Shown here one piece after another: positions 9,410-18,585 of a stretch of DNA of 64,000 nt. Made by a program: the position numbers and the translations under genes. The stretch comes from Pseudomonas serboccidentalis (GTDB taxonomy: Bacteria > Pseudomonadota > Gammaproteobacteria > Pseudomonadales > Pseudomonadaceae): contig NZ_CP101655.1 of NCBI RefSeq assembly GCF_028830055.1, forward strand, positions 1,264,132-1,328,131, in the 5' to 3' direction. A model generated the notes under the pieces. The model did not search any database. It had not been told where the DNA came from and was given only the letters and a program-made list of their open reading frames with translations. The first letter of the stretch is position 1. Each line of letters starts with the position of its first letter.

Positions 9410-11332
9410 TTAGTGCGCGGTGGCCTTCAGGCCAGTGAGCAACAAACGCTGAAACAGGTCTTCCTTCAGGCCTTCCGGGCTGCTGAGCTGCATCCGCTCC
9501 AGATGCTCGGGATACAACGAAGCCTCCGGCGCATCCAGCGCAGCCTTGCCCAGTTCCAGAATCTCGGTCAGCTTGAACTTGCTCTTCAGCCAGTTCAGCG
9601 CCCGCAACAGATCCCGCTCGATCGCCGTGAAATCACAGCCCAACGGATACTCCGGAAACAGATTCGGATGCCTGGCGGCAATTGCCTGCAAGCGTTGCGG
9701 TGTGTTCTCGGCAAAACGTGGATCGAGGCGGAAATCCTTCGGCAGCTTGCCGACCTTCTGCGCCTGTTCGATCAGCCCCGGCTGGAAGCGTGAGTCGCTG
9801 ATATTGAGCAGTGCTTCGATCACCACCGCATCGGACTTGCCGCGCAAATCGGCGATGCCGTACTCGGTGACCACGATGTCACGCAGGTGCCGTGGAATCG
9901 TGCAGTGGCCGTACTCCCAGACAATGTTCGAGCTGACCTCGCCGCCGGACTCGCGCCAGCTGCGCAGGATCAGAATCGAGCGCGCATCGTGCAGCGCATG
10001 GCCTTGGGCAACGAAGTTGTACTGCCCGCCAACACCGCTGAGTACCCGCCCGTCTTCCAGTTGATCGGCCACGCCTGCGCCCATGAGCGTCATGGTGAAC
10101 ACGGTGTTGATGAACCGTGCATCGAGGCGCTGCAAGCGCTTCAACTCTTCCTGCCCGTACAGCTCGTTGATGTAGCTGATGCGGGTCATGTTGAATTCGA
10201 GGCGTTTGCTCTGCGGTAACTCACGCAGGCGCTCGTAGAAACTGCGCGGGCCGAGGAAGAAACCGCCGTGCACCGAGATGCCATCGGTTTGCGCCGCTTC
10301 ATCGAGGGTGCCGGCGTTGGCCTGTTCCTGAGTCTGCACGTCGGGGTAGACCTTGCGCCGAATGATCCCGGCGTCCGCCAGCACCAGCAGGCCGTTGACG
10401 AACATTTCGCTGCAGCCATACAAGCCTTTGGCGAACGGTGCGGTGCCGCCCTCGCGCTCAATCAACTGCGCCCACTGGCTGAGGTTTATGTCATTGAGCA
10501 AGGCCTGATAACCGGCGTTGTCCGCTTGCCGCGCCAGCAATGCGGCGGTCAGCGCATCGCCCATCGAGCCGATGCCGATCTGCAACGTGCCGCCGTCGCG
10601 CACCAACGTGCTGGCGTGCAGGCCGATGAAGTGATCCTGAAAACCCACCGGCATGTTCGGCGTGGAAAACAGCGTGCTGCTGTCCTTCGCGTCGATCAGC
10701 AAGTCGAAGGTGTCGATATCGACCTCGGCATCGCCGGGCATGTACGGCAAATCGGTGTGCACCTGGCCGACCAGCAGAATGGTCTCCCCTGCTTCGCGGC
10801 GCCTGGCAATCATCGGCAACAGGTCGAGGGTGATGTCCGGATTGCAGCTCAGGCTCAGGCGGTCAGGGTGTTCGCTGCTGCTGGCCAGCAACTGCGCCAC
10901 CAGGTTGAGGCCGGCGGCGTTGATGTCACGGGCGGCGTGGCTGTAGTTGCTGCTGACGTAATCCTGCTGCGCCGGCGCGCTGTTGAGCAGGCTGCCGGGC
11001 TGCATGAAGAACTGTTCGATACGGATGTTGGCGGGCAGGCTGTCACGCTGCAGGTCGGCGAGGAAATCGAATTCAGGGTAGTCACCGAACACGCGCTCGA
11101 CGAAGGGTTCGATGAAGCGTTTTTGCAATCCGTCGCCCAGCGTCGGCCGACCCAGGCACAGCGCGGTGTAGATCGTCAGTTGTCGCTCGGGCAGGCCCTT
11201 GATGCGCCGGTACAGCGCATTGACGAAGTGATTGGGCTTGCCCAGCCCCAGCGGCATGCCCATATGAATATGCGCCGGCAAGCGTGCGAGCACGTCGTCC
11301 ACTGCCTGTTCGATCGAACACAACTGCACCAT
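9410..11332 (-). CDS. Acetyl-CoA hydrolase/transferase family protein
   Basis: 640 aa. ATG 11332 is chosen because AGGAGG sits just upstream; a 41-codon upstream extension is unlikely. Acetyl-CoA hydrolase/CoA-transferase type protein: the N-terminal part has HIHMGMPLGLGKPNHFVNAL, the C-terminal part has the family signature SGVGGQYNFVAQGHAL, followed by VWEYGHCTIPRHLRDIVVTEYGIADLRG. It likely transfers or hydrolyses CoA from a short acyl-CoA; the exact acyl group is unknown. Placed between xpt and the cytochrome c5 gene. The single long form is usual for pseudomonads. Confidence 0.85.
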   Translation of the reverse strand: MVQLCSIEQAVDDVLARLPAHIHMGMPLGLGKPNHFVNALYRRIKGLPERQLTIYTALCLGRPTLGDGLQKRFIEPFVERVFGDYPEFDFLADLQRDSLPANIRIEQFFMQPGSLLNSAPAQQDYVSSNYSHAARDINAAGLNLVAQLLASSSEHPDRLSLSCNPDITLDLLPMIARRREAGETILLVGQVHTDLPYMPGDAEVDIDTFDLLIDAKDSSTLFSTPNMPVGFQDHFIGLHASTLVRDGGTLQIGIGSMGDALTAALLARQADNAGYQALLNDINLSQWAQLIEREGGTAPFAKGLYGCSEMFVNGLLVLADAGIIRRKVYPDVQTQEQANAGTLDEAAQTDGISVHGGFFLGPRSFYERLRELPQSKRLEFNMTRISYINELYGQEELKRLQRLDARFINTVFTMTLMGAGVADQLEDGRVLSGVGGQYNFVAQGHALHDARSILILRSWRESGGEVSSNIVWEYGHCTIPRHLRDIVVTEYGIADLRGKSDAVVIEALLNISDSRFQPGLIEQAQKVGKLPKDFRLDPRFAENTPQRLQAIAARHPNLFPEYPLGCDFTAIERDLLRALNWLKSKFKLTEILELGKAALDAPEASLYPEHLERMQLSSPEGLKEDLFQRLLLTGLKATAH

Positions 11333-11423
11333 CTGAAGCCTCCTGCCCGTTCCGTGAATAGAGGTAGACCGAGCTTGCCTCGACTTTGCTGCAAAGGACA
11401 GCCCAAGCCGCGAGTCACGGGCA

Positions 11424-11452
11424 CAAAAAAACCGTCCGAAGACGGTTTTTTT
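11424..11452 (-). terminator. Rho-independent terminator of the cytochrome c5 gene
   Basis: AACCGTC-CGAA-GACGGTT stem-loop with runs of A on one side and T on the other, about 16 bases past the cytochrome c5 stop on the minus strand. It is nearly symmetrical but only the minus-strand gene ends here. Confidence 0.85.
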
Positions 11453-11467
11453 CATCAGAAGCGCGCC

Positions 11468-11896
11468 TTATTTCAGGCCGGACATCTTCTGGATCGCACC
11501 TTTCAACTCGTCATCCGAGCAATCGGCGCAGGTGCCTTTCGGTGGCATCGAGTTGATGCCGGTGATGGCTTTGGCCAGAATGCCGTCGAGGCCGCCCTGG
11601 TGATCGGCACGGTCTTTCCACGCGGCGGTGTCACCGATTTTCGGTGCGCCCAACAGACCCGTGCCGTGGCAAGCGTTGCAATGTTTTGCAATCACTTCAT
11701 CAGGCGTTTTCGCACCACCGCCGCCGCCAGCGGAGGCAGCCACGTCCATCCCTTTGCATTCCTGCCCCTGAACGCACACCTGGCCGACCGGCTCGAGGCG
11801 CTTGGCAATGTCGTCATTCGTCGCAGCTTGAGCGCTGACAGCCCAGAGGGCCAGTACGGTTGCTGGTGCGGCCAGCATTTTCATAATTAGGTTCAC
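11468..11896 (-). CDS. Cytochrome c5
   Basis: 142 aa, periplasmic. The signal peptide ends near WAVSAQA; heme-binding CNACH with following GTG; axial Met in INSMPPKGTC; and CADCSDDEL, the extra cysteine pair typical of c5 cytochromes. It carries electrons to terminal oxidases. Start GTG 11896 is preferred, with GAGGG seven bases upstream; ATG 11884 would also leave an intact signal peptide. Monocistronic, with its own terminator. As I recall this is cycB (PA5300). Confidence 0.92.
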   Translation of the reverse strand: MNLIMKMLAAPATVLALWAVSAQAATNDDIAKRLEPVGQVCVQGQECKGMDVAASAGGGGGAKTPDEVIAKHCNACHGTGLLGAPKIGDTAAWKDRADHQGGLDGILAKAITGINSMPPKGTCADCSDDELKGAIQKMSGLK

Positions 11897-12065
11897 GCGT
11901 TCACCCTCAATGGTGGCTATTCACGCCTGCGGCCACGGTTCGCAGGCGGGCGCAAGTATAGCGGGTAGCCCGCCACACTGAAACAACCCCATAGTCGAAG
12001 GGGTTATACCGCGCAGTGGAAAACTCATCGAACGCCTTCACCGTCATGGCCTGGCGCCTCTCTGT

Positions 12066-12614
12066 TCAAAAATTCGCCGGCGTGGCTGCGCTGATTAGTC
12101 GCGCAGGCGCGTCGAACGGATTACGGAAACGATGCGGCTTGGTACTTTCAAAGTAGTAGCTGTCGCCGGCTTCGAGAATAAAAGTTTCCAGACCCACCAC
12201 CAGCTCCAGACGACCTTCCACCAGAATCCCGGTTTCCTCGCCTTCATGGGTGAGCATTTCTTCGCCGGTATCAGCACCCGGCGGGTAGATTTCGTTGAGG
12301 AACGCGATAGCCCGGCTCGGGTGTGCGCGGCCGACCAGCTTCATGGTCACGGCGCCGTCGGAGATGTCGATCAGCTCGTTGGCCTTGTAGACGATCTGGG
12401 TCGGGATGTCCTGCAGGATTTCTTCGGAAAAGAACTCGACCATGGACATGGGAATCCCGCCCAGAACCTTCCTCAGCGAACTGATCGAAGGGCTGACGCT
12501 GTTCTTTTCGATCATCGAAATGGTGCTGTTGGTGACGCCCGCGCGTTTGGCGAGTTCACGCTGGGAAAGCCCTTTGAGCTTGCGGATCGATTGCAGTCGT
12601 TCACCGACGTCCAA
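12066..12614 (-). CDS. pauR: HTH-XRE/cupin regulator, PauR/PuuR-like polyamine repressor
   Basis: 182 aa. N-terminal XRE helix-turn-helix (SQRELAKRAGVTNSTISMIE, residues about 18-37) and C-terminal cupin (LTHEGEETGILVEGRLELVV, then AGDSYYFESTKPHRFRNPF). This is the PuuR architecture; the Pseudomonas homolog next to dadX is, as I recall, PauR (PA5301), which represses polyamine catabolism genes and is relieved by polyamine-derived ligands. The start is TTG 12614 with AGGAGG eight bases upstream. Its likely targets in this window are the aldehyde dehydrogenase kauB and the PuuB-like oxidase. Confidence 0.85.
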   Translation of the reverse strand: MDVGERLQSIRKLKGLSQRELAKRAGVTNSTISMIEKNSVSPSISSLRKVLGGIPMSMVEFFSEEILQDIPTQIVYKANELIDISDGAVTMKLVGRAHPSRAIAFLNEIYPPGADTGEEMLTHEGEETGILVEGRLELVVGLETFILEAGDSYYFESTKPHRFRNPFDAPARLISAATPANF

Positions 12615-12702
12615 GGCGGGAGCCTCCTGATGTTGTAAGAATATTGAGCGTTATCATGGCGACAGCGTTCAGTATTTACAACACTTGGCCCCCGCAGCGG
12701 CG

Positions 12703-13776
12703 TCAACCCTCGGAATAGAGCCTTGGCACTCGACGCAGATTGCAGAAGATCTGATACGGAATGGTGTCCGCCCACTTTGCCACTTCGCTGGCGAGGATGT
12801 TTTTGCCCCACAGCTCAACGGTCGAACCGAGGTCCGCTTCCGGCACCTCGGTGAGGTCGATACAGAGCATGTCCATCGACACGCGGCCAAGAATCCGGCT
12901 GCGTTTACCGGCCACCAACACTGGTGTGCCGGTCGGTGCCTGACGCGGGTAGCCATCGGCATACCCCATGGCGACCACGCCGATACGCATCGGCTTGTCG
13001 GTGATGAACTTGGCGCCATAGCCGATCGGCTCACCGGCGGGCAGTTCACGCACGCAGATGACTTTCGATTCGAGAGTCATCACCGGTTGCAGGCGCTCGG
13101 CCACGGCGTTGGCTTCCTCGAACGGCGTCGCGCCGTAGAGCATGATGCCCGGGCGCACCCAGTCGCTGTGAATCTGCGGCCAACCGAGCACGGCCGGCGA
13201 GTTGCGCAAACTGACTTCGGCGGCGAGGCCCTGACGCGCCGCCTCGAACACCGCCACCTGATCGGCGCTGCTCTGCTCGTGCAGCTCATCGGCGCGGGCG
13301 AAGTGGCTCATCAGCACGATCTTCGCCACTTTGCCGCTGGCCAGCAGGCGTTGATAGGCTGCCGGGTAATCCTTCGGATGCAGACCCACGCGGTGCATGC
13401 CCGAATCGAGCTTGAGCCACACGGTGATCGGTTTGCTCAATGCCGCCTGCTCGATCGCTTCGAGCTGCCACAGCGAATGGACCACGGTCCAGAAATCATG
13501 CTCGACGATCAGCGCCAGTTCATCGGCTTCGAAGATCCCTTCGAGCAACAGCACCGGGGCCTTGATGCCGGCCGCACGCAGCTCCAGCGCTTCTTCGATG
13601 CAGGCGACGGCAAACCCGTCGGCCTCGGCTTCCAGCGCCTGGGCGCAACGCACCGCGCCGTGACCGTAGGCATCAGCCTTGATCACCGCCAGCGCCTTGG
13701 CGCCGGTGACTTCGCGGGCAATTCGATAGTTGTGGCGCAAGGCTTGAAGATCGATCAGGGCACGGGCAGGACGCAT
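12703..13776 (-). CDS. dadX: Catabolic alanine racemase
   Basis: 357 aa. PLP enzyme interconverting L- and D-alanine. The PLP lysine lies in [13 protein letters not shown] (residues about 31-43), the catalytic tyrosine side is in GYGAKFI, and [16 protein letters not shown] is the C-terminal domain signature. It sits downstream of ridA and dadA on the same strand, the arrangement of the catabolic dadAX operon, which supports DadX rather than the biosynthetic Alr. It feeds D-alanine to DadA. Confidence 0.95.
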   Translation of the reverse strand: MRPARALIDLQALRHNYRIAREVTGAKALAVIKADAYGHGAVRCAQALEAEADGFAVACIEEALELRAAGIKAPVLLLEGIFEADELALIVEHDFWTVVHSLWQLEAIEQAALSKPITVWLKLDSGMHRVGLHPKDYPAAYQRLLASGKVAKIVLMSHFARADELHEQSSADQVAVFEAARQGLAAEVSLRNSPAVLGWPQIHSDWVRPGIMLYGATPFEEANAVAERLQPVMTLESKVICVRELPAGEPIGYGAKFITDKPMRIGVVAMGYADGYPRQAPTGTPVLVAGKRSRILGRVSMDMLCIDLTEVPEADLGSTVELWGKNILASEVAKWADTIPYQIFCNLRRVPRLYSEG

Positions 13777-13870
13777 GGCGGCAGACTTCTAGGCGGTCAT
13801 GGGAAGAAAAACCGGCGCTGGCTGACGACGTGAACCGCCAACAGCACCGGGAGAGGGATCTTTGAAACGG

Positions 13871-14224
13871 TTACGGCAACGCGGCGACGATGGAGATCTC
13901 GACCAGAATGCTCGGCTTGGCCATCTTCGCTTCGACGGTAGCGCGGGCCGGTGCGGCGCCTTTGGGCAGCCACTGGTCCCACACCGAGTTCATCCCGGCA
14001 AAGTGCGCCTCGATGTCGTTCAGGTAGATCGTCGCCGACAGCAGATGCTGCTTGTCAGTCCCGGCCAGATCCAGCAAACGCTCGATATTGGCGAGCACGT
14101 CGCGGGTCTGCTGTTCGACCCCGGCGTTGAAGTCGTCGCCGACCTGTCCGGCCAGATACACAGTGCCGTTGTGGGTGACGATCTGACTCATGCGCTCATT
14201 GGTGAGCTGGCGCTGGATTGCCAT
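13871..14224 (-). CDS. RidA-family protein in the dad operon
   Basis: 117 aa. The start ATG 14224 ([20 protein letters not shown]) gives a normal RidA N-terminus; it overlaps the end of dadA by 29 bases. The Rid fold is shown by [11 protein letters not shown], and [19 protein letters not shown] carries the conserved Arg that binds enamine/imine carboxylates. DadA produces 2-iminopropionate, the substrate class that Rid proteins hydrolyse, so the placement makes chemical sense. It is distinct from the classical RidA at 41627-42007. Confidence 0.9.
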   Translation of the reverse strand: MAIQRQLTNERMSQIVTHNGTVYLAGQVGDDFNAGVEQQTRDVLANIERLLDLAGTDKQHLLSATIYLNDIEAHFAGMNSVWDQWLPKGAAPARATVEAKMAKPSILVEISIVAALP

Positions 14225-15500
14225 GTTTTGCGGACTCCTGAGGCTTGTTGCCATAACGGGAAATATCGAGGCCTTCGGCGCTGATCTGCGGTTTTTTCTT
14301 CGCCATCAGATCGGCCAGCAAACGACCGGAACCGCACGCCATGGTCCAACCCAGGGTGCCGTGACCGGTATTGAGGAACAGGTTCTTGAACGGCGTGGCG
14401 CCAACGATCGGCGTGCCGTCCGGCGTGGTCGGACGCAGGCCGGTCCAGAAACTCGCCTCGGCCAGATTGCCGCCCTGAGGATAAAGGTCGTTGACGATCA
14501 TCTCCAGGGTTTCGCGCCGACGCGGGTTCAGCGACAGGTCAAAACCGGCGATCTCCGCCATGCCACCGACGCGGATACGGTTGTCGAAACGGGTGATCGC
14601 GACCTTGTAGGTCTCGTCGAGAATGGTCGAAGTCGGGGCCATGTCCGGGTTGGTGATCGGCACGGTCAACGAGTAACCCTTGAGCGGATACACCGGGGCC
14701 TTGATGCCCAGCGGCTTGAGCAGTTGTGGCGAGTAGCTGCCGAGGGCCAGCACGTAGCGGTCGGCGGTTTCCAGCTTGCCGTCGATCCATACGCCGTTGA
14801 TGCGGTCACCGGCGTAGTCGAGGCGCTGGATGTCCTGGCCGAAGCGGAATTCCACACCGAGTTTCACAGCCATTTCGGCCAGGCGCGTGGTGAACATCTG
14901 GCAGTCGCCAGTCTGGTCGTTCGGCAGACGCAGGGCGCCGGCGAGGATGTCGGTGACATTGGCCAGGGCCGGCTCGACGCGGGCGATGCCGGCGCGGTCG
15001 AGGACTTCAAACGGTACGCCGGATTCTTTCAGCACGGCGATGTCTTTGGCGGCGCCATCGAGCTGCGCCTGAGTGCGGAACAGTTGCGTGGTGCCGAGGC
15101 TGCGGCCTTCGTAGGCGATGCCGGTTTCCGCACGCAGTTCGTCGAGGCAGTCGCGGCTGTATTCGGACAGACGCACCATGCGCTCCTTGTTCACCGCGTA
15201 ACGGCTGGCGGTGCAGTTGCGCAGCATCTGCGCCATCCACAGGTACTGGTCAATGTCGGCGGTGGCCTTGATCGCCAGCGGCGCGTGGCGTTGCAGCAAC
15301 CACTTGATAGCCTTGAGCGGCACGCCCGGGGCGGCCCACGGCGAGGCATAACCCGGCGACACCTGGCCGGCGTTGGCGAAACTGGTCTCCATGGCCACGG
15401 CTGGCTGCCGGTCGACCACCACTACCTCAAACCCGGCACGGGCCAGATAGTAAGCACTGGCGGTACCGATGACGCCGCTACCCAAGACCATTACGCGCAT
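14196..15500 (-). CDS. dadA: D-amino acid dehydrogenase small subunit
   Basis: 434 aa. Membrane-associated FAD enzyme oxidising D-alanine to pyruvate and ammonia, passing electrons to quinone. FAD-binding start [40 protein letters not shown] typical of DadA; C-terminal [23 protein letters not shown] 15500 is chosen over 15515, with GAGGG about 8 bases upstream. First gene of dadA-ridA-dadX, divergent from dadR. Confidence 0.97.
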   Translation of the reverse strand: MRVMVLGSGVIGTASAYYLARAGFEVVVVDRQPAVAMETSFANAGQVSPGYASPWAAPGVPLKAIKWLLQRHAPLAIKATADIDQYLWMAQMLRNCTASRYAVNKERMVRLSEYSRDCLDELRAETGIAYEGRSLGTTQLFRTQAQLDGAAKDIAVLKESGVPFEVLDRAGIARVEPALANVTDILAGALRLPNDQTGDCQMFTTRLAEMAVKLGVEFRFGQDIQRLDYAGDRINGVWIDGKLETADRYVLALGSYSPQLLKPLGIKAPVYPLKGYSLTVPITNPDMAPTSTILDETYKVAITRFDNRIRVGGMAEIAGFDLSLNPRRRETLEMIVNDLYPQGGNLAEASFWTGLRPTTPDGTPIVGATPFKNLFLNTGHGTLGWTMACGSGRLLADLMAKKKPQISAEGLDISRYGNKPQESAKHGNPAPAHQ

Positions 15501-15656
15501 TTTTGTATCCCTCATCGCGGCAGGGCCGCGTACGTCTGTTGTTAGAGCAATGATGCGCGCAGTGTAAAAAAGAATGGGCAGTGCATTTCACTATATAAGC
15601 GCCTATATTTGGCGACAATTCTCGGCAAAAACCCTTTTCACGGAGGCGCATCCCCT
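15501..15656. promoter_or_regulatory. dadA-dadR divergent promoter region
   Basis: A 156-base AT-richer gap between the divergently transcribed dadA and dadR genes. In pseudomonads the Lrp-type DadR activates dadA from this interval in response to L-alanine; individual operator sites are not resolved by eye. Confidence 0.55.
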
Positions 15657-16145
15657 ATGCGTACCAACACTCAGACCAAACGTGAGCTGGACAAGATCGA
15701 CCGCAACATCTTGCGGATACTGCAGGCGGATGGACGGATATCGTTTACCGAACTCGGGGAGAAGGTCGGCCTGTCCACCACGCCGTGTACGGAACGGGTA
15801 CGGCGGCTGGAGCGCGAGGGAATCATCATGGGCTACAACGCCCGCCTCAATCCGCAGCATTTGAAGGGTAGCCTGCTGGTGTTCGTCGAGATCAGCCTCG
15901 ACTACAAATCCGGCGACACTTTCGAAGAGTTCCGACGCGCGGTGCTGAAACTGCCGCACGTGCTGGAATGTCATTTGGTGTCAGGGGATTTCGACTACCT
16001 GGTGAAGGCGCGGATTTCCGAGATGGCCTCGTACCGCAAATTGCTCGGCGACATTCTGTTGAAGCTGCCGCATGTGCGCGAGTCCAAGAGCTATATCGTG
16101 ATGGAAGAGGTGAAAGAGAGCCTGAACCTGCCGATTCCGGACTGA
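15657..16145 (+). CDS. dadR: Lrp/AsnC-family regulator of D-alanine catabolism
   Basis: 162 aa. N-terminal HTH (DKIDRNILRILQADGRISFT, then GLSTTPCTERVRRLEREGII) and C-terminal RAM/ACT-like effector domain (LECHLVSGDFDYLVKARI). ATG 15657 gives the standard Lrp N-terminus; the 16 upstream in-frame residues are unlikely. It is divergent from dadA and is expected to sense L-alanine and activate dadA-ridA-dadX. Its close similarity to general Lrp/BkdR means a broader regulon is possible. Confidence 0.92.
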   Translation: MRTNTQTKRELDKIDRNILRILQADGRISFTELGEKVGLSTTPCTERVRRLEREGIIMGYNARLNPQHLKGSLLVFVEISLDYKSGDTFEEFRRAVLKLPHVLECHLVSGDFDYLVKARISEMASYRKLLGDILLKLPHVRESKSYIVMEEVKESLNLPIPD

Positions 16146-16154
16146 GATTTGGAA

Positions 16155-16234
16155 GATCAAAAGATCGCAGCCTTCGGCAGCTCCTACAGGAGAACGCATT
16201 TCTTTGTAGGAACTGCCGAAGGCTGCGATCTTTT
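16155..16234. repeat. REP pair (type A)
   Basis: Inverted arms GATCGCAGCCTTCGGCAGCT and complement, between convergent dadR and the YkgJ-type gene. The right arm ends at that gene's stop codon. Confidence 0.9.
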
Positions 16235-16587
16235 CAGACCAGCACCTGCCGATTCGAAGCCATGTATTCGAAGATCTGCTTTTCAACGCGCGGATGTATC
16301 AGCTCCACCGGCCGTCGCCCATTCGGGCACGGCAGCGTTTTGGTGGTACCGAACAACCGGCAGACCATTGGCCGCTCCTCATACACCGTGCAACCATTCG
16401 GCCCCAGGTGCACACAGTTCAGCGCCTCCATCGCCGCATCCTGCTCGGCGCGAGTCTTGCGCGGCAGGCGCGACATTTCTTCCGGCGAGGTGGTCACCGG
16501 CCCGCAGCAGTCATGGCAGCCCGGCACGCAGTCGAACGTGGGGATCTGCTGACGCAGGTCGCGAATTGTCTGGCGGTTGCAACTCAT
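16234..16587 (-). CDS. YkgJ-family cysteine-cluster protein
   Basis: 117 aa from ATG 16587. Eight or more cysteines in the pattern typical of the YkgJ/UPF0153 family: DCVPGCHDCCGPV near residues 19-31, NCVHLGPNGC about 57-66, MVCRLFG and LPCPNG, suggesting an iron-sulfur or zinc cluster. The function is not established. A longer in-frame ORF extends upstream to 17430 but runs antisense through the FAD-oxidase gene and is a shadow. Confidence 0.88.
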   Translation of the reverse strand: MSCNRQTIRDLRQQIPTFDCVPGCHDCCGPVTTSPEEMSRLPRKTRAEQDAAMEALNCVHLGPNGCTVYEERPMVCRLFGTTKTLPCPNGRRPVELIHPRVEKQIFEYMASNRQVLV

Positions 16588-16734
16588 CGAAACAGTAACC
16601 CACAGGAAATAGGCGGCGATTGTGCCGCAAAAGCCGTGATCCAGACAGTAACGGCCGACCAGTGTTGCCCGTCTTCGGGCGTGCGGCTTATGCTCCGTCA
16701 AATTTTCTCGACACTCAGCCGTTGGACAATGCCC

Positions 16735-18045
16735 ATGAATGCCCGCGCCCGAACCTTCGCGAGCCAACCCCACGTTGCCTCTTACTATGCCGCCAGCAGC
16801 CTGCCGCAGCCTGATCATCCGCAGCTGCTGGGTGAAGTGATTGCCGACGTGTGCGTGGTCGGCGGCGGGTTTTCCGGGCTGAACACCGCGCTGGAACTGG
16901 CCGAGCGCGGCCTCAGCGTGGTGTTGCTGGAAGCGCACCGGATCGGCTGGGGCGCCAGCGGTCGCAACGGTGGGCAGTTGATTCGCGGGGTCGGTCACGG
17001 TCTCGATCAGTTCGCCAACGTCATCGGCACCGATGGCGTACGCCAGATGAAACTCATGGGTCTGGAAGCGGTGGAAATCGTCCGTCAGCGCGTCGAACGT
17101 TGGCAGATCCAGTGCGACCTGACCTGGGGCTACTGCGACCTCGCCAACAAATCTGCCGACCTCGAAGGCTTTGCCGAAGAAGCCGAAGAACTGCGCGGCC
17201 TCGGCTATCGCTACGAAACCCGCTTGCTGCAAGCCGACCAGATGCACACCGTGGTCGGCTCCAAACGCTACGTCGGCGGCTTCATCGACATGGGCTCGGG
17301 GCATCTGCACCCGCTGAACCTGGCGCTGGGCGAGGCCGCCGCCGCGCAGCAAATGGGCGTCAAACTGTTTGAACAGTCGGCCGTCACGCGCATCGATTAC
17401 GGCCCTGAAGTTCGTGTGCACACCGCGCAAGGCTCAGTACGCGCCAAGACATTGGTACTGGGCTGCAACGCTTATCTTAATGACCTCAACCCGCAACTCA
17501 GCGGCAAGGTGCTGCCGGCCGGCAGCTACATCATCGCCACCGAGCCGTTGAGCGAAGAGCAGGCCAACGCCCTGCTGCCGCAAAACATGGCGGTCTGCGA
17601 TCAGCGGGTGGCGCTGGATTACTACCGGCTCTCGGCGGATCGCCGTCTGCTGTTCGGCGGCGCCTGCCATTACTCGGGGCGCGATCCAAAGGACATTGGT
17701 GCGTACATGCAGCCGAAGATGCTCGAAGTCTTTCCGCAACTGGCCGGGGTGAAGATCGACTATCAGTGGGGCGGCATGATCGGCATCGGCGCCAACCGTT
17801 TACCGCAGATTGGCCGGCTCAATGATCAGCCGAACGTGTATTACGCCCAGGCCTATTCCGGACACGGGGTCAACGCCACACACCTGGCAGGCAAGCTGCT
17901 GGCCGAGGCGATCAGCGGTCAGCACAGCGGCGGGTTCGACCTGTTCGCCAAGGTGCCGCACATCACCTTCCCGGGCGGCAAGCATCTGCGCTCGCCGTTG
18001 CTGGCGCTGGGGATGTTGTGGCATCGGCTCAAAGAGCTGGTCTGA
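16735..18045 (+). CDS. FAD-dependent oxidoreductase, PuuB/PauB-like
   Basis: 436 aa. Rossmann FAD motif VCVVGGGFSGLNTALELAER at about residues 39-58; GWGASGRNGGQLIRGVGHGL is characteristic of gamma-glutamylputrescine oxidase (PuuB/PauB); the C-terminus has YYAQAYSGHGVNATHLAGKL. It would oxidise a gamma-glutamyl polyamine to the aldehyde with H2O2. ATG 16735 is taken; an in-frame ATG lies 6 bases earlier. With kauB and pauR in the same window it fits polyamine catabolism; in PAO1 the gene here is, as I recall, PA5309 (pauB4). Confidence 0.87.
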   Translation: MNARARTFASQPHVASYYAASSLPQPDHPQLLGEVIADVCVVGGGFSGLNTALELAERGLSVVLLEAHRIGWGASGRNGGQLIRGVGHGLDQFANVIGTDGVRQMKLMGLEAVEIVRQRVERWQIQCDLTWGYCDLANKSADLEGFAEEAEELRGLGYRYETRLLQADQMHTVVGSKRYVGGFIDMGSGHLHPLNLALGEAAAAQQMGVKLFEQSAVTRIDYGPEVRVHTAQGSVRAKTLVLGCNAYLNDLNPQLSGKVLPAGSYIIATEPLSEEQANALLPQNMAVCDQRVALDYYRLSADRRLLFGGACHYSGRDPKDIGAYMQPKMLEVFPQLAGVKIDYQWGGMIGIGANRLPQIGRLNDQPNVYYAQAYSGHGVNATHLAGKLLAEAISGQHSGGFDLFAKVPHITFPGGKHLRSPLLALGMLWHRLKELV

Positions 18046-18056
18046 AAGCCGCTGCC

Positions 18057-18140
18057 CCTGTAGGAGCTGCCGCAGGCTGCGATCTTTTGATCTTCAAAAA
18101 CAAAGTCAAAAGATCGCAGCCTGCGGCAGCTCCTACAGGG
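18057..18140. repeat. REP pair (type A)
   Basis: Inverted arms TGTAGGAGCTGCCGCAGGCT and complement around a 25-base AT-rich centre, between convergent genes. Confidence 0.9.
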
Positions 18141-18160
18141 GGAATGCATTCCAAATCAAG

Positions 18161-18406
18161 TTACAACCGCCAAAACGGCTTCAACCCCTCCTCCAACGCC
18201 TGCTCGCGGGTCAGCCCGACATCCTTGAGCTGCTCCGGCGTCAGTGTCAGCAACACCTTGCGCGTGTGCAGACGATGCCAGAACAGACCCCAGCGACCCA
18301 GGCCGGACGGTGCATTGCGCAACATCTCGTTGCGCGCACTGTCTCTCTGCCCTGCCTCCAGTTCCTGACTGTGTAACGTCAGCCGCACATCGCTCAAGCC
18401 GTTCAT
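18161..18406 (-). CDS. DUF1127 (YjiS-like) small protein
   Basis: 81 aa. The C-terminal half has the DUF1127 pattern: a WHRLHTRKVLLTLTPEQLKD segment and VGLTREQALEEGLKPFWR, with a conserved aromatic/arginine-rich helix. Small DUF1127 proteins have been linked to RNA turnover and metabolism in other bacteria. It lies divergent from the MocR regulator, with repeated ACAGAT sites between them, so it may be that regulator's target. Confidence 0.85.
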   Translation of the reverse strand: MNGLSDVRLTLHSQELEAGQRDSARNEMLRNAPSGLGRWGLFWHRLHTRKVLLTLTPEQLKDVGLTREQALEEGLKPFWRL

Positions 18407-18468
18407 TTTTGACGCTCCTGTTTACTTGGGTAGCCAGAGATTCCATGATGCGCGGGTCGACAAAAGCA

Positions 18469-18551
18469 TTACAGATTCAACACACCTGTATTAACTCCAT
18501 ACAGATTTGCCGAAACTGAGTCTGAATTACCGATTTTTGCCGCATCTGTAC
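18469..18551. promoter_or_regulatory. Candidate MocR operator region
   Basis: Between the divergent DUF1127 and MocR genes: ACAGATT at 18471, an inverted repeat CTGTAT-7-ATACAG at 18486-18504 continuing into ACAGATTT, and ATCTGTA at 18544. Repeated half-sites next to a GntR/MocR gene are typical of autoregulatory operators. Confidence 0.5.
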
Positions 18552-18585
18552 TGGTTTAACGAATCAACTGCATCGAGGCAGTGCC

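Noticed and set aside
10268..11890. 540-codon plus-strand ORF across the CoA-transferase and cytochrome c5 genes
   Set aside because: Antisense to two well-supported genes and runs through a terminator.
16588..17430. N-terminal extension of the YkgJ-type protein to 398 residues
   Set aside because: The extra part lies antisense within the FAD oxidase gene; the family is about 117 residues from ATG 16587.
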